Positions 27,619 to 38,270 of a DNA stretch of 64,000 bases are shown piece after piece (the stretch's first letter is position 1; each line of letters begins with the position of its first letter). The DNA lies in the NCBI RefSeq assembly GCF_003671495.1, contig NZ_RCHN01000046.1, positions 247,040 to 311,039 on the forward strand. The letters are read 5' to 3'. A program made the position numbers and the translations under genes. The notes beneath the pieces were generated by a model. It did no database searches and was not told the DNA's origin. It saw only the letters and a program-made list of their open reading frames with translations. The stretch comes from Ketobacter sp. (lineage in GTDB: Bacteria > Pseudomonadota > Gammaproteobacteria > Pseudomonadales > Ketobacteraceae).

Positions 27619-27722
27619 GATGACGGGGCTGACAAGACAGGAATCGCTACAAGCACATCCCTGTGCGTTTGGCAGCGGCCGTCCCTGGCCGCTGACGTTC
27701 CTGTCTTGTCAGCCCCGTCATC
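27619..27722. repeat. 25-bp perfect inverted repeat with two nested hairpins, purH-purD spacer
   Basis: The arms at 27619-27643 and 27698-27722 (left arm starts GATGACGGGGCTGACAAGAC) are exact reverse complements over 25 bp. The 54-nt loop contains GCACA-TCCC-TGTGC (27653-27666, 5 bp) and CAGCGGCC-GTCCCT-GGCCGCTG (27673-27694, 8 bp). The predicted fold is a three-way junction closed by a long stem. It fills almost the whole spacer between two co-directional purine genes. No protein-coding sequence lies in it. It may be a dispersed palindromic element or a processing/attenuation structure. No second copy was noticed in this window. Confidence 0.85.
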
Positions 27723-27747
27723 TCAGCAAAGTGTGCTTCGTCGCAGA

Positions 27748-29313
<1,566 letters not shown>

Positions 29314-29479
29314 GATGGACGTCTGTACTGTATGCGTGAAAGTGAGTGGACAGGGGGGGCTGGCTCCCCGGAAAGGGGCGCATTGTAGTCGGAAACCGCC
29401 CGGGATTTAAGACTTGGGGGCTAAAAAACACACCTCCCGGACCCGGTGAGGGTAGGGAAAATCAGGCAAACAGCTCTCT

Positions 29480-29508
29480 CTCAACCCCTAATACGGCTAG
29501 GGGTTGAG
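29480..29508 (-). terminator. 11-bp hairpin downstream of fis
   Basis: CTCAACCCCTA and its exact complement flank a 7-nt loop, 26 nt past the fis stop codon and about 170 nt before purH. No T-tract follows on the minus strand. It probably marks the 3' end of the dusB-fis transcript. The other bases of the 220-nt fis-purH gap should hold the purH promoter, but I could not identify it with confidence. Confidence 0.5.
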
Positions 29509-29533
29509 GGTAACGTCATGAAAACGTTAAAGA

Positions 29534-29866
29534 TCAGATCAAGCCGTAGGTCTTCAGCTTTTTCCGCAGCGTGCCGCGGTTCAAGCCAAGGAGCACTGAC
29601 GCTTTGGTCTGGTTGCCTCGGGTGTATTCCATTACGGTTTCCAGCAGCGGTGCTTCAACCTCGGACAGCACCATCTGGTACACGTCGGTGACGGGCTGGC
29701 CATCCAGATGCGCGAAATAATTGCGCAGTGCACGGTGCACGTTGTCACGTAGTGTATGGCTGTCCTGGTCTGCTGCAGTGACCAGATGTTGCTTCAAATC
29801 GGTACTGCTGGCCGAAGTGGAGCCGCTGGAAAATGGAGTTTCGTCGTTGTAGTTTGTATCGTTCAT
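29534..29866 (-). CDS. fis: DNA-binding protein Fis
   Basis: Nucleoid-associated protein and transcription/recombination factor. The 110 residues are slightly longer than the 98 of E. coli Fis because of a Ser/Thr-rich N-terminus. The core LRDNVHRALRNYF.HLDGQ and the C-terminal helix-turn-helix EYTRGNQTKASVLLGLNRGTLRKKL are clear. The start overlaps the dusB stop by 4 bases, the classical dusB-fis arrangement. Confidence 0.96.
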   Translation of the reverse strand: MNDTNYNDETPFSSGSTSASSTDLKQHLVTAADQDSHTLRDNVHRALRNYFAHLDGQPVTDVYQMVLSEVEAPLLETVMEYTRGNQTKASVLLGLNRGTLRKKLKTYGLI

Positions 29867-30855
29867 GCCGCCATTACCTCTCCCTCGATTAGATGCGCAA
29901 AGTATTCCTGAGCACTGGCGAGTTGTTCCGACGCTAAGTCAAGCTGGTTAAAACGTGATTTAAATTGTGCTCCCATTGGAAGGTGTTGTACATACCACCC
30001 GAGGTGTTTCCGGGCGATACGCACCCCCAAATAGTCGCCATAAAATTCATGCAAACGGCACAAATGCTCAACAATAACCGTCGATATGTCCTTATATGAC
30101 GTCTTTGGAAGCGTTTCCCCGGTATCGAGATAATGCTGGATTTCCCGAAATAACCAGGGGTTCCCCTGTGCTGCCCGGCCAATCATGACCCCGTCCGCTC
30201 GGGTGTGTTCCAGTACCTGTCGAGCTTGCTCGGGTGTTGTGATGTCGCCATTGGCCAGGATCGGGATGCCAACGGCTTCCTTGATTCCGGCTATGGTGTC
30301 GTATTCCACCTCACCTTTGTAAGCGCAGGCCCGGGTGCGACCGTGGACCGCCAACGCCTGAATGCCACAGTCCTCGGCAATTTCTGCAATGGTGATGCCA
30401 TTGCGTTGGTCTGGCGACCAGCCGGTCCGGATCTTCAGGGTAACGGGCACATCCACCGCAGCCACCACCGCTTTCAGGATGGATTGAACCAGTACTTCAT
30501 CTTTAAGCAGTGCTGAGCCTGCTGCTTTCTTGCACACTTTTTTGGCAGGGCATCCCATATTGATGTCCACAATCTGGGCACCGCGCTCTACACAAAGTTG
30601 TGCAGCCTTCGCCATCTGGTCCGGTTCGGTTCCTGCGATCTGAACGGATCGGGGTTCCGGCTCGTCCTGATGGATCAAGCGCAACTGCGACTTGCGGGTG
30701 TTCCACAACCGGGTGTCACTGGTCAGCATCTCCGCGACCACCATACCTGCGCCGAGGCGCTTGCACAGTAATCTGAAAGGTTGATCTGTCACGCCCGCCA
30801 TGGGTGCAAGTACCACTTGGCTTTGCAGGGTGAAGGGCCCGATGGTTAAGGACAC
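29863..30855 (-). CDS. dusB: tRNA-dihydrouridine synthase B
   Basis: FMN-dependent enzyme that reduces specific uridines in the tRNA D-loop. The 330 residues form a TIM barrel plus helical domain. The catalytic Cys lies in NMGCPAKKVCKKAAGSALL, and FMN-binding LAPMAGVTDQPFR and MIGRAAQGNPW are visible. The GTG start at 30855 has an AGGAG RBS. It forms an operon with fis (4-nt overlap). The 181 nt upstream is AT-rich and presumably holds the dusB-fis promoter. Confidence 0.96.
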   Translation of the reverse strand: MSLTIGPFTLQSQVVLAPMAGVTDQPFRLLCKRLGAGMVVAEMLTSDTRLWNTRKSQLRLIHQDEPEPRSVQIAGTEPDQMAKAAQLCVERGAQIVDINMGCPAKKVCKKAAGSALLKDEVLVQSILKAVVAAVDVPVTLKIRTGWSPDQRNGITIAEIAEDCGIQALAVHGRTRACAYKGEVEYDTIAGIKEAVGIPILANGDITTPEQARQVLEHTRADGVMIGRAAQGNPWLFREIQHYLDTGETLPKTSYKDISTVIVEHLCRLHEFYGDYLGVRIARKHLGWYVQHLPMGAQFKSRFNQLDLASEQLASAQEYFAHLIEGEVMAA

Positions 30856-31036
30856 GCCGAACTCCTGTTTAAATTAACGCCTAATGGTTTTCAGTCATGC
30901 TTAAAGATCGAGCTATGATAGCCGGAAGAACCGCGGGAATAAATATGGTTTTGCCAGGTTTTGTAAAATAATTCGACTATTAGCCGGTTGGGACCATTAT
31001 TTCGGATAAATGGCCCTTTCTGCTGCTCAGTGCCCC

Positions 31037-32638
31037 TTAGGATGCACTGGTGTGAGGCAAAAACAGCAGCTCGTAGTTCACGGCTTCGCGGCCGGGATCT
31101 TCGATTTCCAGGGTGAGATGAATAGGGGTGTCGCTGGGCATGTTGTCCAGGGCAATGGTTTTGTCGCTGATGTATTCAGACGGAGCAAAGCGCCGGCTCG
31201 CCACCGGTTCGCCATTGATGTCTTCAAAGTTCAACTGCACCACCGGATAAGGTTGGTCAAACTGGGCCTGGTTTTTGATGATGACGTCGATCACCAGGGC
31301 GTTTTTTTCGAAGGGGTGGGAGCGCACCACCAGGTTGGTTCCCACAATGCTGGCAACATCGCTTTGTGGCGCAGGCTCGCATCCCAGCAAGGGGCAATAC
31401 TGCTCGATGTAAGGGCGTAATGTGCTGATGCGGGACAGCGAATCGAAGTTGAAATACGCATACTGCCCCGCCAGGGTCAGCAGCAGAAGTACCATCAGGC
31501 CGGCCCAGAGGCCATTGCGTGGCGCTGAACTTTGTTCTTCGCGGCCGTATTCCAGTGCGCTCAGGCGGATCTGCTGGTTGATGACTTCGTCGCTGTCGGC
31601 AAACAGGTTCTCGGGTGTGATGGCTTCGTCGTCGACGTCTTCCAGTTCGTCGTAATCTTTCAGCTCTGGCTCAATGCGCTTGGACGGTTTGGTCGTTTGG
31701 GCAGGGGGCTGGTCTTCTTCCAGCAGTTTGAAGAATTCCTCGGTCTCGTCGTTGCGCAGGGTGTCTTTTGATTTCTTGATGCTCTTGGACAGGGATTTCT
31801 GCTTGGCTTTGTCCTGCTTGGCCCGTTCGATGATTTCGCGTTTGTCCTTGGACAGCTCGCGGGCGGCGAAAGGGCTTTTGTCTTCTTCGGGTTTTTCTTC
31901 GGTTTGCAAAGCCAGGCCGGTCGGTGCCGCTTTTTTGGGAGTCTCTTCTTCCTCCAGCTCATCGAGCATGGCTTTGGCCCAGGATTCGTCATCGGAGGCA
32001 GGTTCACCGCCAAACTCTTCGTCTTCGATGTCGCTGATGGCGAACGGGTCTTCGCTGGAGAAGTTACCCAGGCTGGCGAACGTGTCGCTCAGCTCGTTGC
32101 CCCGGCGCGGTTTTTTCTTTTTGGCGGCGGGTTCGTCATCCATGGAAAAGGCGTGGTCTCCGCTGACGATTTTGGCGGGTTTGTCCTCTTCTTCATCCTC
32201 GTGAACCAGTTCTTCGGCTTCGTCCTCACCCAGTTCCTTGAGTAATTCTTCAGCCCAGGATTCATCGTTTTTGTCTTTCTTTTTTGGTTTGGGTTCCTGG
32301 TAGCCGAACTCTTCCAGGGTGGATTCCTTATCCAGCCCCGCGCGGTATTCTTCGCTGAACACTTCTTCGGATGGTTCATCCAGGTTGAGGTCATCGGAAT
32401 CGTAGGGGTCCATGCCTTCATCGGATTTCATGTCGAAGGCTTCTTCCACCGGGTCGGGGGATTTGGTGACCGTGCGGCGCTCTTCCACCACCGAGGTTTT
32501 GACAATGTGCTCGGCGGCATGGAAAACCTGGTAGCAGGCACCACAACGCACGGCCCCTCCGGCGATGTCCAGTTGTGCCTGGGTCAAGCGGAAGGTGGTG
32601 CCGCAATGGGGGCATTTTGTAAGCAGGTTGTCCGCCAT
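31037..32638 (-). CDS. Zinc-ribbon and DUF3426 membrane protein
   Basis: A 533-residue protein. The N-terminal MJ0042-type zinc ribbon (CPHCG...CGACY, about 9-36) is followed by a very long acidic low-complexity region rich in Asp, Glu and Lys (about 60-370). One membrane helix (about 381-403) leads to a C-terminal DUF3426 domain (about 410-530). This architecture is normally found beside prmA and dusB in gammaproteobacteria, as here. The function is unknown. The zinc ribbon and acidic part should face the cytoplasm and DUF3426 the periplasm. The acidic linker is long compared with relatives I recall. Confidence 0.87.
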   Translation of the reverse strand: MADNLLTKCPHCGTTFRLTQAQLDIAGGAVRCGACYQVFHAAEHIVKTSVVEERRTVTKSPDPVEEAFDMKSDEGMDPYDSDDLNLDEPSEEVFSEEYRAGLDKESTLEEFGYQEPKPKKKDKNDESWAEELLKELGEDEAEELVHEDEEEDKPAKIVSGDHAFSMDDEPAAKKKKPRRGNELSDTFASLGNFSSEDPFAISDIEDEEFGGEPASDDESWAKAMLDELEEEETPKKAAPTGLALQTEEKPEEDKSPFAARELSKDKREIIERAKQDKAKQKSLSKSIKKSKDTLRNDETEEFFKLLEEDQPPAQTTKPSKRIEPELKDYDELEDVDDEAITPENLFADSDEVINQQIRLSALEYGREEQSSAPRNGLWAGLMVLLLLTLAGQYAYFNFDSLSRISTLRPYIEQYCPLLGCEPAPQSDVASIVGTNLVVRSHPFEKNALVIDVIIKNQAQFDQPYPVVQLNFEDINGEPVASRRFAPSEYISDKTIALDNMPSDTPIHLTLEIEDPGREAVNYELLFLPHTSAS

Positions 32639-32735
32639 GGTCTGAATGAAATCCCTGACTGATTTTTCTTCTGATTCTACACAGTTTAGCGCCTAACGCT
32701 GTGATCTGCTGGCTATTTTGGTGCCGGCAGAGGGG

Positions 32736-33611
32736 TTAGTTTGCTTTTTTACCCGTCAGACGTACCCAGTCGCCGTCGATGGCTGCCGGGTCCATGTTGA
32801 ACCATTGCTGGTAAGTGGTGCTGACGTCGTTGGCCTGGTCCTGCAGGATTCCCGACAGTACCAGCCGGCCTGCGGGGGCGGTCAGTCCGGCCAGATGTTC
32901 CGACAGGCTCATCAGGGGGCCGGCCAGGATGTTGGCCAACATGACGTCCGCCTGGATCTCTGGCATGGCACCGGGGGGAAAGACTTCGATGCGATCGCTT
33001 ACCTGGTTGCGTTGGGCGTTGTCCCGGGTGGCAGTGAGGGCCTGGGGGTCATTGTCGACGCAGTACACGGTTTTGGCACCCAGCAGAGCCGCCGCGATGG
33101 CCAGGATGCCGGAGCCGCAACCGTAATCCACGACGATCTTGTCCTGCAGGTCGGCGCCGTCCAGCCAACGCAGGCAGAGCGCGGTGGTTTCGTGGGTGCC
33201 GGTGCCGAAGGCCAGGCCCGGGTCCAGCATCATGTTCACGGCGTTCGGGTCCACCGGCGTTTTCCAGCTGGGGCACACCCACAGCCGTTTACCAAAGGCA
33301 ATGGGCTCAAAGCTGTCCATCCATTCCCGTATCCAGTCTTTGTCTTCCAGTGCCTCCACCTTGATCGGCAGGTGGCTGCCCAGGTCGCTGTGGATGGCGG
33401 CGCAGATCAGGTCGGTGTCCACGTCCGCTTCAAACAGTCCGGTGACGGTGGTGTCGTCCCAGATGGGGGTGGCACCCGGTGGTGGTTCCAGCAGTGGTTG
33501 ATCCTTGCTGTCTTCCAGGGTGACGGACACAGAGCCCAGTCCCATTAACAGGTCTTCCACATGGCCGGCCTGTTCACCGGTGGTTTGCAGTTTGATTTGA
33601 ATCCAGGGCAT
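32736..33611 (-). CDS. prmA: Ribosomal protein L11 methyltransferase
   Basis: SAM-dependent enzyme that methylates lysines and the N-terminus of ribosomal protein L11. The 291 residues start at MPWIQIKL. A 20-codon upstream extension in frame (to 33671) was rejected because it reads through a hairpin region without an RBS. SAM-binding motif I VVDYGCGSGILAIAA is present, with the family signatures DPGLAFGTGTHETT and ANILAGPL. Confidence 0.95.
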   Translation of the reverse strand: MPWIQIKLQTTGEQAGHVEDLLMGLGSVSVTLEDSKDQPLLEPPPGATPIWDDTTVTGLFEADVDTDLICAAIHSDLGSHLPIKVEALEDKDWIREWMDSFEPIAFGKRLWVCPSWKTPVDPNAVNMMLDPGLAFGTGTHETTALCLRWLDGADLQDKIVVDYGCGSGILAIAAALLGAKTVYCVDNDPQALTATRDNAQRNQVSDRIEVFPPGAMPEIQADVMLANILAGPLMSLSEHLAGLTAPAGRLVLSGILQDQANDVSTTYQQWFNMDPAAIDGDWVRLTGKKAN

Positions 33612-33664
33612 GGAGGCGCTCTTAATCGGTGGTCGGAATCGATTGTGGCGCGCTGGGAACGGTG

Positions 33665-33721
33665 CGCGCAAAACCCTATGTTACCTGAAAAGTGTTCCGT
33701 TTCAGAATCGGGTTTTGCGCG
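33665..33721 (-). terminator. Nested hairpin between accC and prmA
   Basis: An outer perfect 12-bp stem (CGCGCAAAACCC at 33665-33676, complement at 33710-33721) encloses an inner CTGAAA/TTTCAG stem (33685-33705). It lies 20 nt after the accC stop codon. No T-run follows on the minus strand. The likely role is as the 3' end of the aroQ-accB-accC transcript. Its nested form recalls the larger element at 27619-27722, though the sequences differ. Confidence 0.5.
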
Positions 33722-33741
33722 TGGCCGCAGGGGAACCCGGG

Positions 33742-35088
33742 TCAGTGCTGACCCAGGATTTTCTCCAGATAGTGAATGTCGACGCCGCCTTTGTTGAAGC
33801 CGCTGTCCTGCATGATCACATCCTGGTGCAGGGGGATGTTGGTCTGGATGCCTTCCACCAGAATCTCGTCCAGTGCATTGCGCATCCGCTGCAGGGCGAT
33901 GCTGCGGTCTTCCCCATAGGTGATCAGTTTGCCGATCAGGGAGTCGTAGTTGGGTGGCACTTTGTAGCCGGAATAAATATGGGTGTCCATGCGGACGCCG
34001 TTACCGCCGGGTGCATGCCAGTAGTTGATGGTGCCAGGGCTGGGAATGAACGTCTTCGGGTTTTCCGCATTGATGCGGCACTCGATGGCGTGCCCGGTGA
34101 TGGTGACGTCTTCCTGCCGGATGGAAAGCTTCTGGCCGCTGGCAATGCGCAGCTGCTCCTTGATGATGTCCACGCCGGTGACCATCTCAGTGACCGGGTG
34201 TTCCACCTGCACGCGAGTGTTCATTTCGATGAAATAGAACGCTTCGTTTTCATACAGGAATTCGAAGGTGCCGGCGCCGCGGTAGTTGATGTCGATGCAG
34301 GCCTGGCGGCAACGCTCGCCCACTTCCTGGCGCAGTTTTTCGGGAATACCGGGGGCCGGGGCCTCTTCCACCACTTTCTGGTGACGGCGTTGCAGGGAGC
34401 AGTCGCGATCCCCCAAATAAATAGCGTTACCCTGACCGTCCGCCAGCACCTGGATTTCCACGTGTCGGGGTGTGGTGAGGAATTTTTCCATGTAGACGGT
34501 ATCGTCACCAAACGCGGCGCGGGCTTCGGCGCGGGTCAGGGACACTGATTTGATCAGGTCCTTTTCGCTGTGCACCACGCGCATGCCGCGACCACCACCA
34601 CCGGCGGCGGCTTTGATGATCACCGGGAAGCCGATGCTGCGGCCCATCTTCAGGATTTCGTTGTTGTCGTCGGTGAGGGGGCCGTCGGAGCCTGGTACGC
34701 AGGGTACGCCGGCTTTCTTCATGGCCTCGATGGCCGAGACCTTGTTGCCCATCAGGCGAATGGTGTCGGCTTCGGGGCCGATGAAGATGAAGCCGCTGTC
34801 GGTGACGCGCTCGGCGAAGTCTGCGTTTTCCGCCAGGAATCCGTAACCGGGATGGATGGCGGTGGCGCCACTGATCTCCGCCGCCGCGATGATGGCCGGG
34901 ATGTTCAGGTAGCTTTCCGAGGCAGACGCGGGGCCGATACACACGGCTTCGTCCGCCAGGCGAATGTGCATCAGTTCCTTGTCGGCGGTGGAATACACCG
35001 CCACGGTGGGTATGCCGAGCTCCTTACAGGCGCGCAACACCCGCAGAGCGATTTCGCCACGGTTGGCGATAAGCACTTTTTCGAGCAT
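33742..35088 (-). CDS. accC: Acetyl-CoA carboxylase, biotin carboxylase subunit
   Basis: ATP-grasp enzyme that carboxylates biotin on AccB for malonyl-CoA synthesis. The 448 residues start at MLEKVLIANRGEIALR with an AAGAAGG RBS; a 16-codon upstream extension overlaps the accB stop region and is not favoured. The ATP-binding AAAGGGGRGMR, the HPGYGFLAEN segment and the catalytic MNTRVQVEHPVTE are all present. It lies 13 nt downstream of accB. Confidence 0.97.
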   Translation of the reverse strand: MLEKVLIANRGEIALRVLRACKELGIPTVAVYSTADKELMHIRLADEAVCIGPASASESYLNIPAIIAAAEISGATAIHPGYGFLAENADFAERVTDSGFIFIGPEADTIRLMGNKVSAIEAMKKAGVPCVPGSDGPLTDDNNEILKMGRSIGFPVIIKAAAGGGGRGMRVVHSEKDLIKSVSLTRAEARAAFGDDTVYMEKFLTTPRHVEIQVLADGQGNAIYLGDRDCSLQRRHQKVVEEAPAPGIPEKLRQEVGERCRQACIDINYRGAGTFEFLYENEAFYFIEMNTRVQVEHPVTEMVTGVDIIKEQLRIASGQKLSIRQEDVTITGHAIECRINAENPKTFIPSPGTINYWHAPGGNGVRMDTHIYSGYKVPPNYDSLIGKLITYGEDRSIALQRMRNALDEILVEGIQTNIPLHQDVIMQDSGFNKGGVDIHYLEKILGQH

Positions 35089-35101
35089 GGTGAGGGCCTT
35101 C

Positions 35102-35569
35102 TTAGTTGATGACGAATAGGGGTTGGTCAAACTCAACTGGTTCAGCGTTGTCCACCAGGATCGCGACGACGGTACCGGACTTGTCCGCTTCGATCTGGTT
35201 CATCATCTTCATGGCTTCGACGATGCAAAGCGGGTCACCGGCCTTCACGGACTGGCCCACTTCCACAAAGGGTTTGGAATCCGGTGAGGAGGCGCGATAG
35301 AAAGTGCCCACCATGGGAGATTTCACTTTGTGGCCAGCGGGTTCGTTGCTGGCCGCAGCTGTCGGGGCGTCCTGGCTGGGGGCTGCAGCAGGAGCTGCTG
35401 CCACCGGGGCGGGTGCGGGTGCCGGGGCGTAGTGTTGAGGTGCCATGACCATGCCACGATTCAGGTTGCGGCTGATGCGTACCGATTCTTCACCCTCTTT
35501 GATCTCAATTTCGTCGATGCCGGATTCTTCCAGAAGCTCGATCAGTTTTTTTACTTTGCGAATGTCCAT
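35102..35569 (-). CDS. accB: Acetyl-CoA carboxylase, biotin carboxyl carrier protein
   Basis: A 155-residue biotin carrier. The N-terminal helical domain (KKLIELLEESGIDEIEIKEGEE) is followed by an Ala/Pro-rich linker (about 45-80) and a C-terminal biotinyl domain with the biotinylated Lys in EAMKMMN. It forms an operon with accC and follows aroQ by 43 nt. Confidence 0.97.
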   Translation of the reverse strand: MDIRKVKKLIELLEESGIDEIEIKEGEESVRISRNLNRGMVMAPQHYAPAPAPAPVAAAPAAAPSQDAPTAAASNEPAGHKVKSPMVGTFYRASSPDSKPFVEVGQSVKAGDPLCIVEAMKMMNQIEADKSGTVVAILVDNAEPVEFDQPLFVIN

Positions 35570-35612
35570 GTGAAATTCTCTTTATTATGTTTGAAAAGTT
35601 GGTCTAAACCCG

Positions 35613-36056
35613 TTATTTGGCAGCCAGTTTTTGCAGTGCCGCCTGCAGTGCCAGTTCGTAGCCCTGGGGGCCCAAACCGGCGATCACGCCCACCGCGATA
35701 TCCGACAGGTAGGAGTGCTGCCGAAACGCCTCACGGGCGTGAACGTTGGAAAGGTGAACTTCGATAAACGGAATACCGACCCCGAGCAGGGCGTCACGCA
35801 GGGCGATGCTGGTGTGGGTGAAGGCAGCCGGATTGATGATGATGAAGTCGGTGCCGTCTTTGCCGGCGGCATGGATGCGCTCGATCAATTCATATTCGCG
35901 ATTGCTCTGCAGGCATTCGCATTCATGGCCCTGGCTCTGAGTCAGTGTGATCAGGTTCTGGTGGATCTGGTCCAGGGTCTGGGTGCCGTAGATCCCGGGC
36001 TCCCGTGTGCCCAGCAGATTCAGGTTTGGCCCATTGAGTACCAGCAGCTTTGCCAT
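35613..36056 (-). CDS. aroQ: 3-dehydroquinate dehydratase, type II
   Basis: Third step of the shikimate pathway. The 147 residues match the dodecameric type II enzyme. The N-terminal VLNGPNLNLLGTREPGIYG segment holds the catalytic Tyr and Arg; IINPAAFTHTS and EVHLSNVHARE..R complete the active site. It is adjacent to accB-accC as in many gammaproteobacteria. Confidence 0.97.
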   Translation of the reverse strand: MAKLLVLNGPNLNLLGTREPGIYGTQTLDQIHQNLITLTQSQGHECECLQSNREYELIERIHAAGKDGTDFIIINPAAFTHTSIALRDALLGVGIPFIEVHLSNVHAREAFRQHSYLSDIAVGVIAGLGPQGYELALQAALQKLAAK

Positions 36057-36220
36057 GATGGAGAGTATTCCTTCCCGGATTGATCAGCGGATTGCTCCGG
36101 ATTATAACGAGTGCCCGCAGCGCATTCCTGTGCTTTGTGGCACTTCTTACAATTGCTTACAAGTTATCTGCGGTTGCTCGCAAGTTCAACGAAGTTAGCC
36201 TTTTTTCGCCTTATAAATTG

Positions 36221-38098
36221 TTACTGAATTTGATGTTGGTCCAAATGGGCGAGGAATTGACTTTTACTTTTGTAGGCATAAATGCGGGCGCTGCTGACCT
36301 CGTCACCGCGGGCGTCAAAGAACAGAATGGCCGGTGGGCCGGGCAGGTTGTAGCGTTGCAGGAGAGCGTTGTCCTCCGGGTTGTTGGTCAGGTCAATCTG
36401 CAGCCAGCGGTGGTTGCCCAGGCGCCCCTGGACGTCGTTCTGGCTGAAGGTTTCGTGCTCCATTTCGAAACAGGCGGTGCACCAGTCGGCAAAATAATCA
36501 ATCATCACCGGCTGCCCGTTGGCGCGGGCCTGGGCCAATGCCTGATCCAGCGCCTGTTCACTGCGGATGCGCTGAAACGGGACGCTGGATGCGGTACTGG
36601 CGCTGGCGTTACCCGGCGTTGCTGCCGGGCTGGCCAGGAACTGAGACAGAATCAGGGCCACGCCACAGGCCAGCACACTCAGGCCGATGCCCCGGAACAA
36701 TTTGCCTTTGGGGGTGGTGAATGGATCCAGGGCGCCCAGATACAGGCCGGCCAGGATGCACAGGCCGCCGGCGATTACCCAGGCCAGAAGATCCGGCATC
36801 AGGTGTTTCACCAGCCACAGGGCCACCGCCAGCAGCATCACCCCGAACAGGCCTTTCACATTATCCATCCAGCCGCCGGCTTTGGGCAGAATGTTGGCAC
36901 CGGTCACGCCGATGGCAATCAGCGGAGCACCCATGCCCAGACCCAGGGCCAGCAGGGCCAGGCCTCCCATGGCCCAGTCACCGGATTGCCCGATGTACAG
37001 GAGCGCCCCGGCCAGCGGTGCCGATACGCAGGGGGAGACCACCAGCGCCGACAGGATGCCGATGATGGCCACCCCGATGTAGGTGCCACCCTGCTGTTGC
37101 TGGCTGATGTTGTTGAGTTTGTTCTGCAGACCGCTGGGCAGCTGCAGTTCATAAAAGCCGAACATGGAGAACGAGAGCACCACAAACACCGCCGCAAAGC
37201 TGAACAGCACCGTGGGGTTCTGCATGGCCACCTGCAACTTGGCGCCGGTGAGGCCCGCCACCACACCAAGGGCCGCGTAGGTGACCGCCATGCCCAGCAC
37301 ATAGGTCACCGACAGTGCGGCGGCCTTGCGGCGCGACAAGTCCGTGCCCTGGCCGACGATGATGCCGCTGAGTATGGGCACCATGGGCAATACGCATGGG
37401 GTAAAGGTCAGACCGATTCCGATTAAGAAGAACACGCCAAGAATGCTGAACAGGCCGGCTTCTGAGAGAAAGTTCTCCAGGCTGAGGGCATCGTTCGCGT
37501 CCAGATCTGTACTATTGGCGGATGCGGTCAGCCCGGCGTCAGGCTTTTTTGCCGGGGTGGCGCTCTCCTTCAGGCCGGCAGAAGGGGGCTCATTGTCCAC
37601 ATCTGTACTGGTGGTGGCCGGGCGGGGCAGAGGCGTCTCCGGTTGGATGTCCGGCTTGGCTGCATTGACATCAATCTGGAACATATCTGTATAGGTCTGG
37701 GGGATGTAGCACAGGCCTTTGTCGGCGCAGCCCTGATAGCGGGCATCCACTTCGATGAAGCCGTCGCCCGCCTCCAGTACCGGTACATATATGTCTACCT
37801 TTGAATAAAAAACTTCCACCTGACCGAAAATGGGGTCTTCCTTCCACTTGCCAGCCTGCAGATAGACGGGCTCACCCAGGACACCGGGAGTGCCTGCCGT
37901 GGGTTCGAATCCGAAACGGTGTTTATAAAGGTAGTAGCCCTCGGCCACGGTAAAGCGGAAATGGATGTGGTTGCCGGCTGTTTCGGCGGTCACCTGGAAG
38001 GCCTGGTTGACGGGCAGGAACTCGCCCTCATCGCTGGCGAAGGTCAGGGCGGACAGCCAGCTCAATAGCACGGCCAGAATCAGGTTTCGGTAGGGCAT
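36221..38098 (-). CDS. dsbD: Thiol:disulfide interchange protein DsbD
   Basis: Inner-membrane reductase that moves electrons from cytoplasmic thioredoxin to periplasmic DsbC/DsbG and cytochrome c maturation. A signal peptide (about 1-22) is followed by an N-terminal alpha domain with the Cys pair in GCADKGLCYIP. A Ser/Thr/Pro linker (about 150-200) leads to eight membrane helices (about 210-470) with conserved Cys in FTPCVLPM and VVSPCVSAPL. The C-terminal thioredoxin-like domain has WCTAC. The 625-residue length is within range. It is divergent from lapG. Confidence 0.96.
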   Translation of the reverse strand: MPYRNLILAVLLSWLSALTFASDEGEFLPVNQAFQVTAETAGNHIHFRFTVAEGYYLYKHRFGFEPTAGTPGVLGEPVYLQAGKWKEDPIFGQVEVFYSKVDIYVPVLEAGDGFIEVDARYQGCADKGLCYIPQTYTDMFQIDVNAAKPDIQPETPLPRPATTSTDVDNEPPSAGLKESATPAKKPDAGLTASANSTDLDANDALSLENFLSEAGLFSILGVFFLIGIGLTFTPCVLPMVPILSGIIVGQGTDLSRRKAAALSVTYVLGMAVTYAALGVVAGLTGAKLQVAMQNPTVLFSFAAVFVVLSFSMFGFYELQLPSGLQNKLNNISQQQQGGTYIGVAIIGILSALVVSPCVSAPLAGALLYIGQSGDWAMGGLALLALGLGMGAPLIAIGVTGANILPKAGGWMDNVKGLFGVMLLAVALWLVKHLMPDLLAWVIAGGLCILAGLYLGALDPFTTPKGKLFRGIGLSVLACGVALILSQFLASPAATPGNASASTASSVPFQRIRSEQALDQALAQARANGQPVMIDYFADWCTACFEMEHETFSQNDVQGRLGNHRWLQIDLTNNPEDNALLQRYNLPGPPAILFFDARGDEVSSARIYAYKSKSQFLAHLDQHQIQ

Positions 38099-38229
38099 GT
38101 CGCTCGGTGCCTAAATCATTTTTTAAGGGGGGCTCAGTGTAACGTTAGACGCATATCCGGCAAAAGGGTTTCACCGGAGGGGGCTGAAAGCCAGGAATGT
38201 GAACCCTTTCATGGGTTAAGCGGAAGCGC

Positions 38230-38238
38230 TGCTATAGT
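38230..38238 (+). promoter_or_regulatory. Candidate extended -10 promoter of lapG
   Basis: TGCTATAGT fits the extended -10 pattern TGnTATAnT, about 33 bp before the GTG start of lapG. No convincing -35 is present. The rest of the 172-nt dsbD/lapG divergent gap shows no gene. Confidence 0.4.
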
Positions 38239-38270
38239 TAAATTTATCCCAACCAACTACTGAGCGATCC

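Noticed and set aside
27619..27722. Integron attC site
   Set aside because: The stem is fully symmetric, without the extrahelical bases and the RYYYAAC/GTTRRRY core sites of attC, and no integrase is in the window.
29512..29531. PurR-type operator near purH
   Set aside because: AACGTCATGAAAACGTT partly resembles a PurR half-site, but symmetry is incomplete and it lies next to the fis end rather than at a recognised purH promoter.
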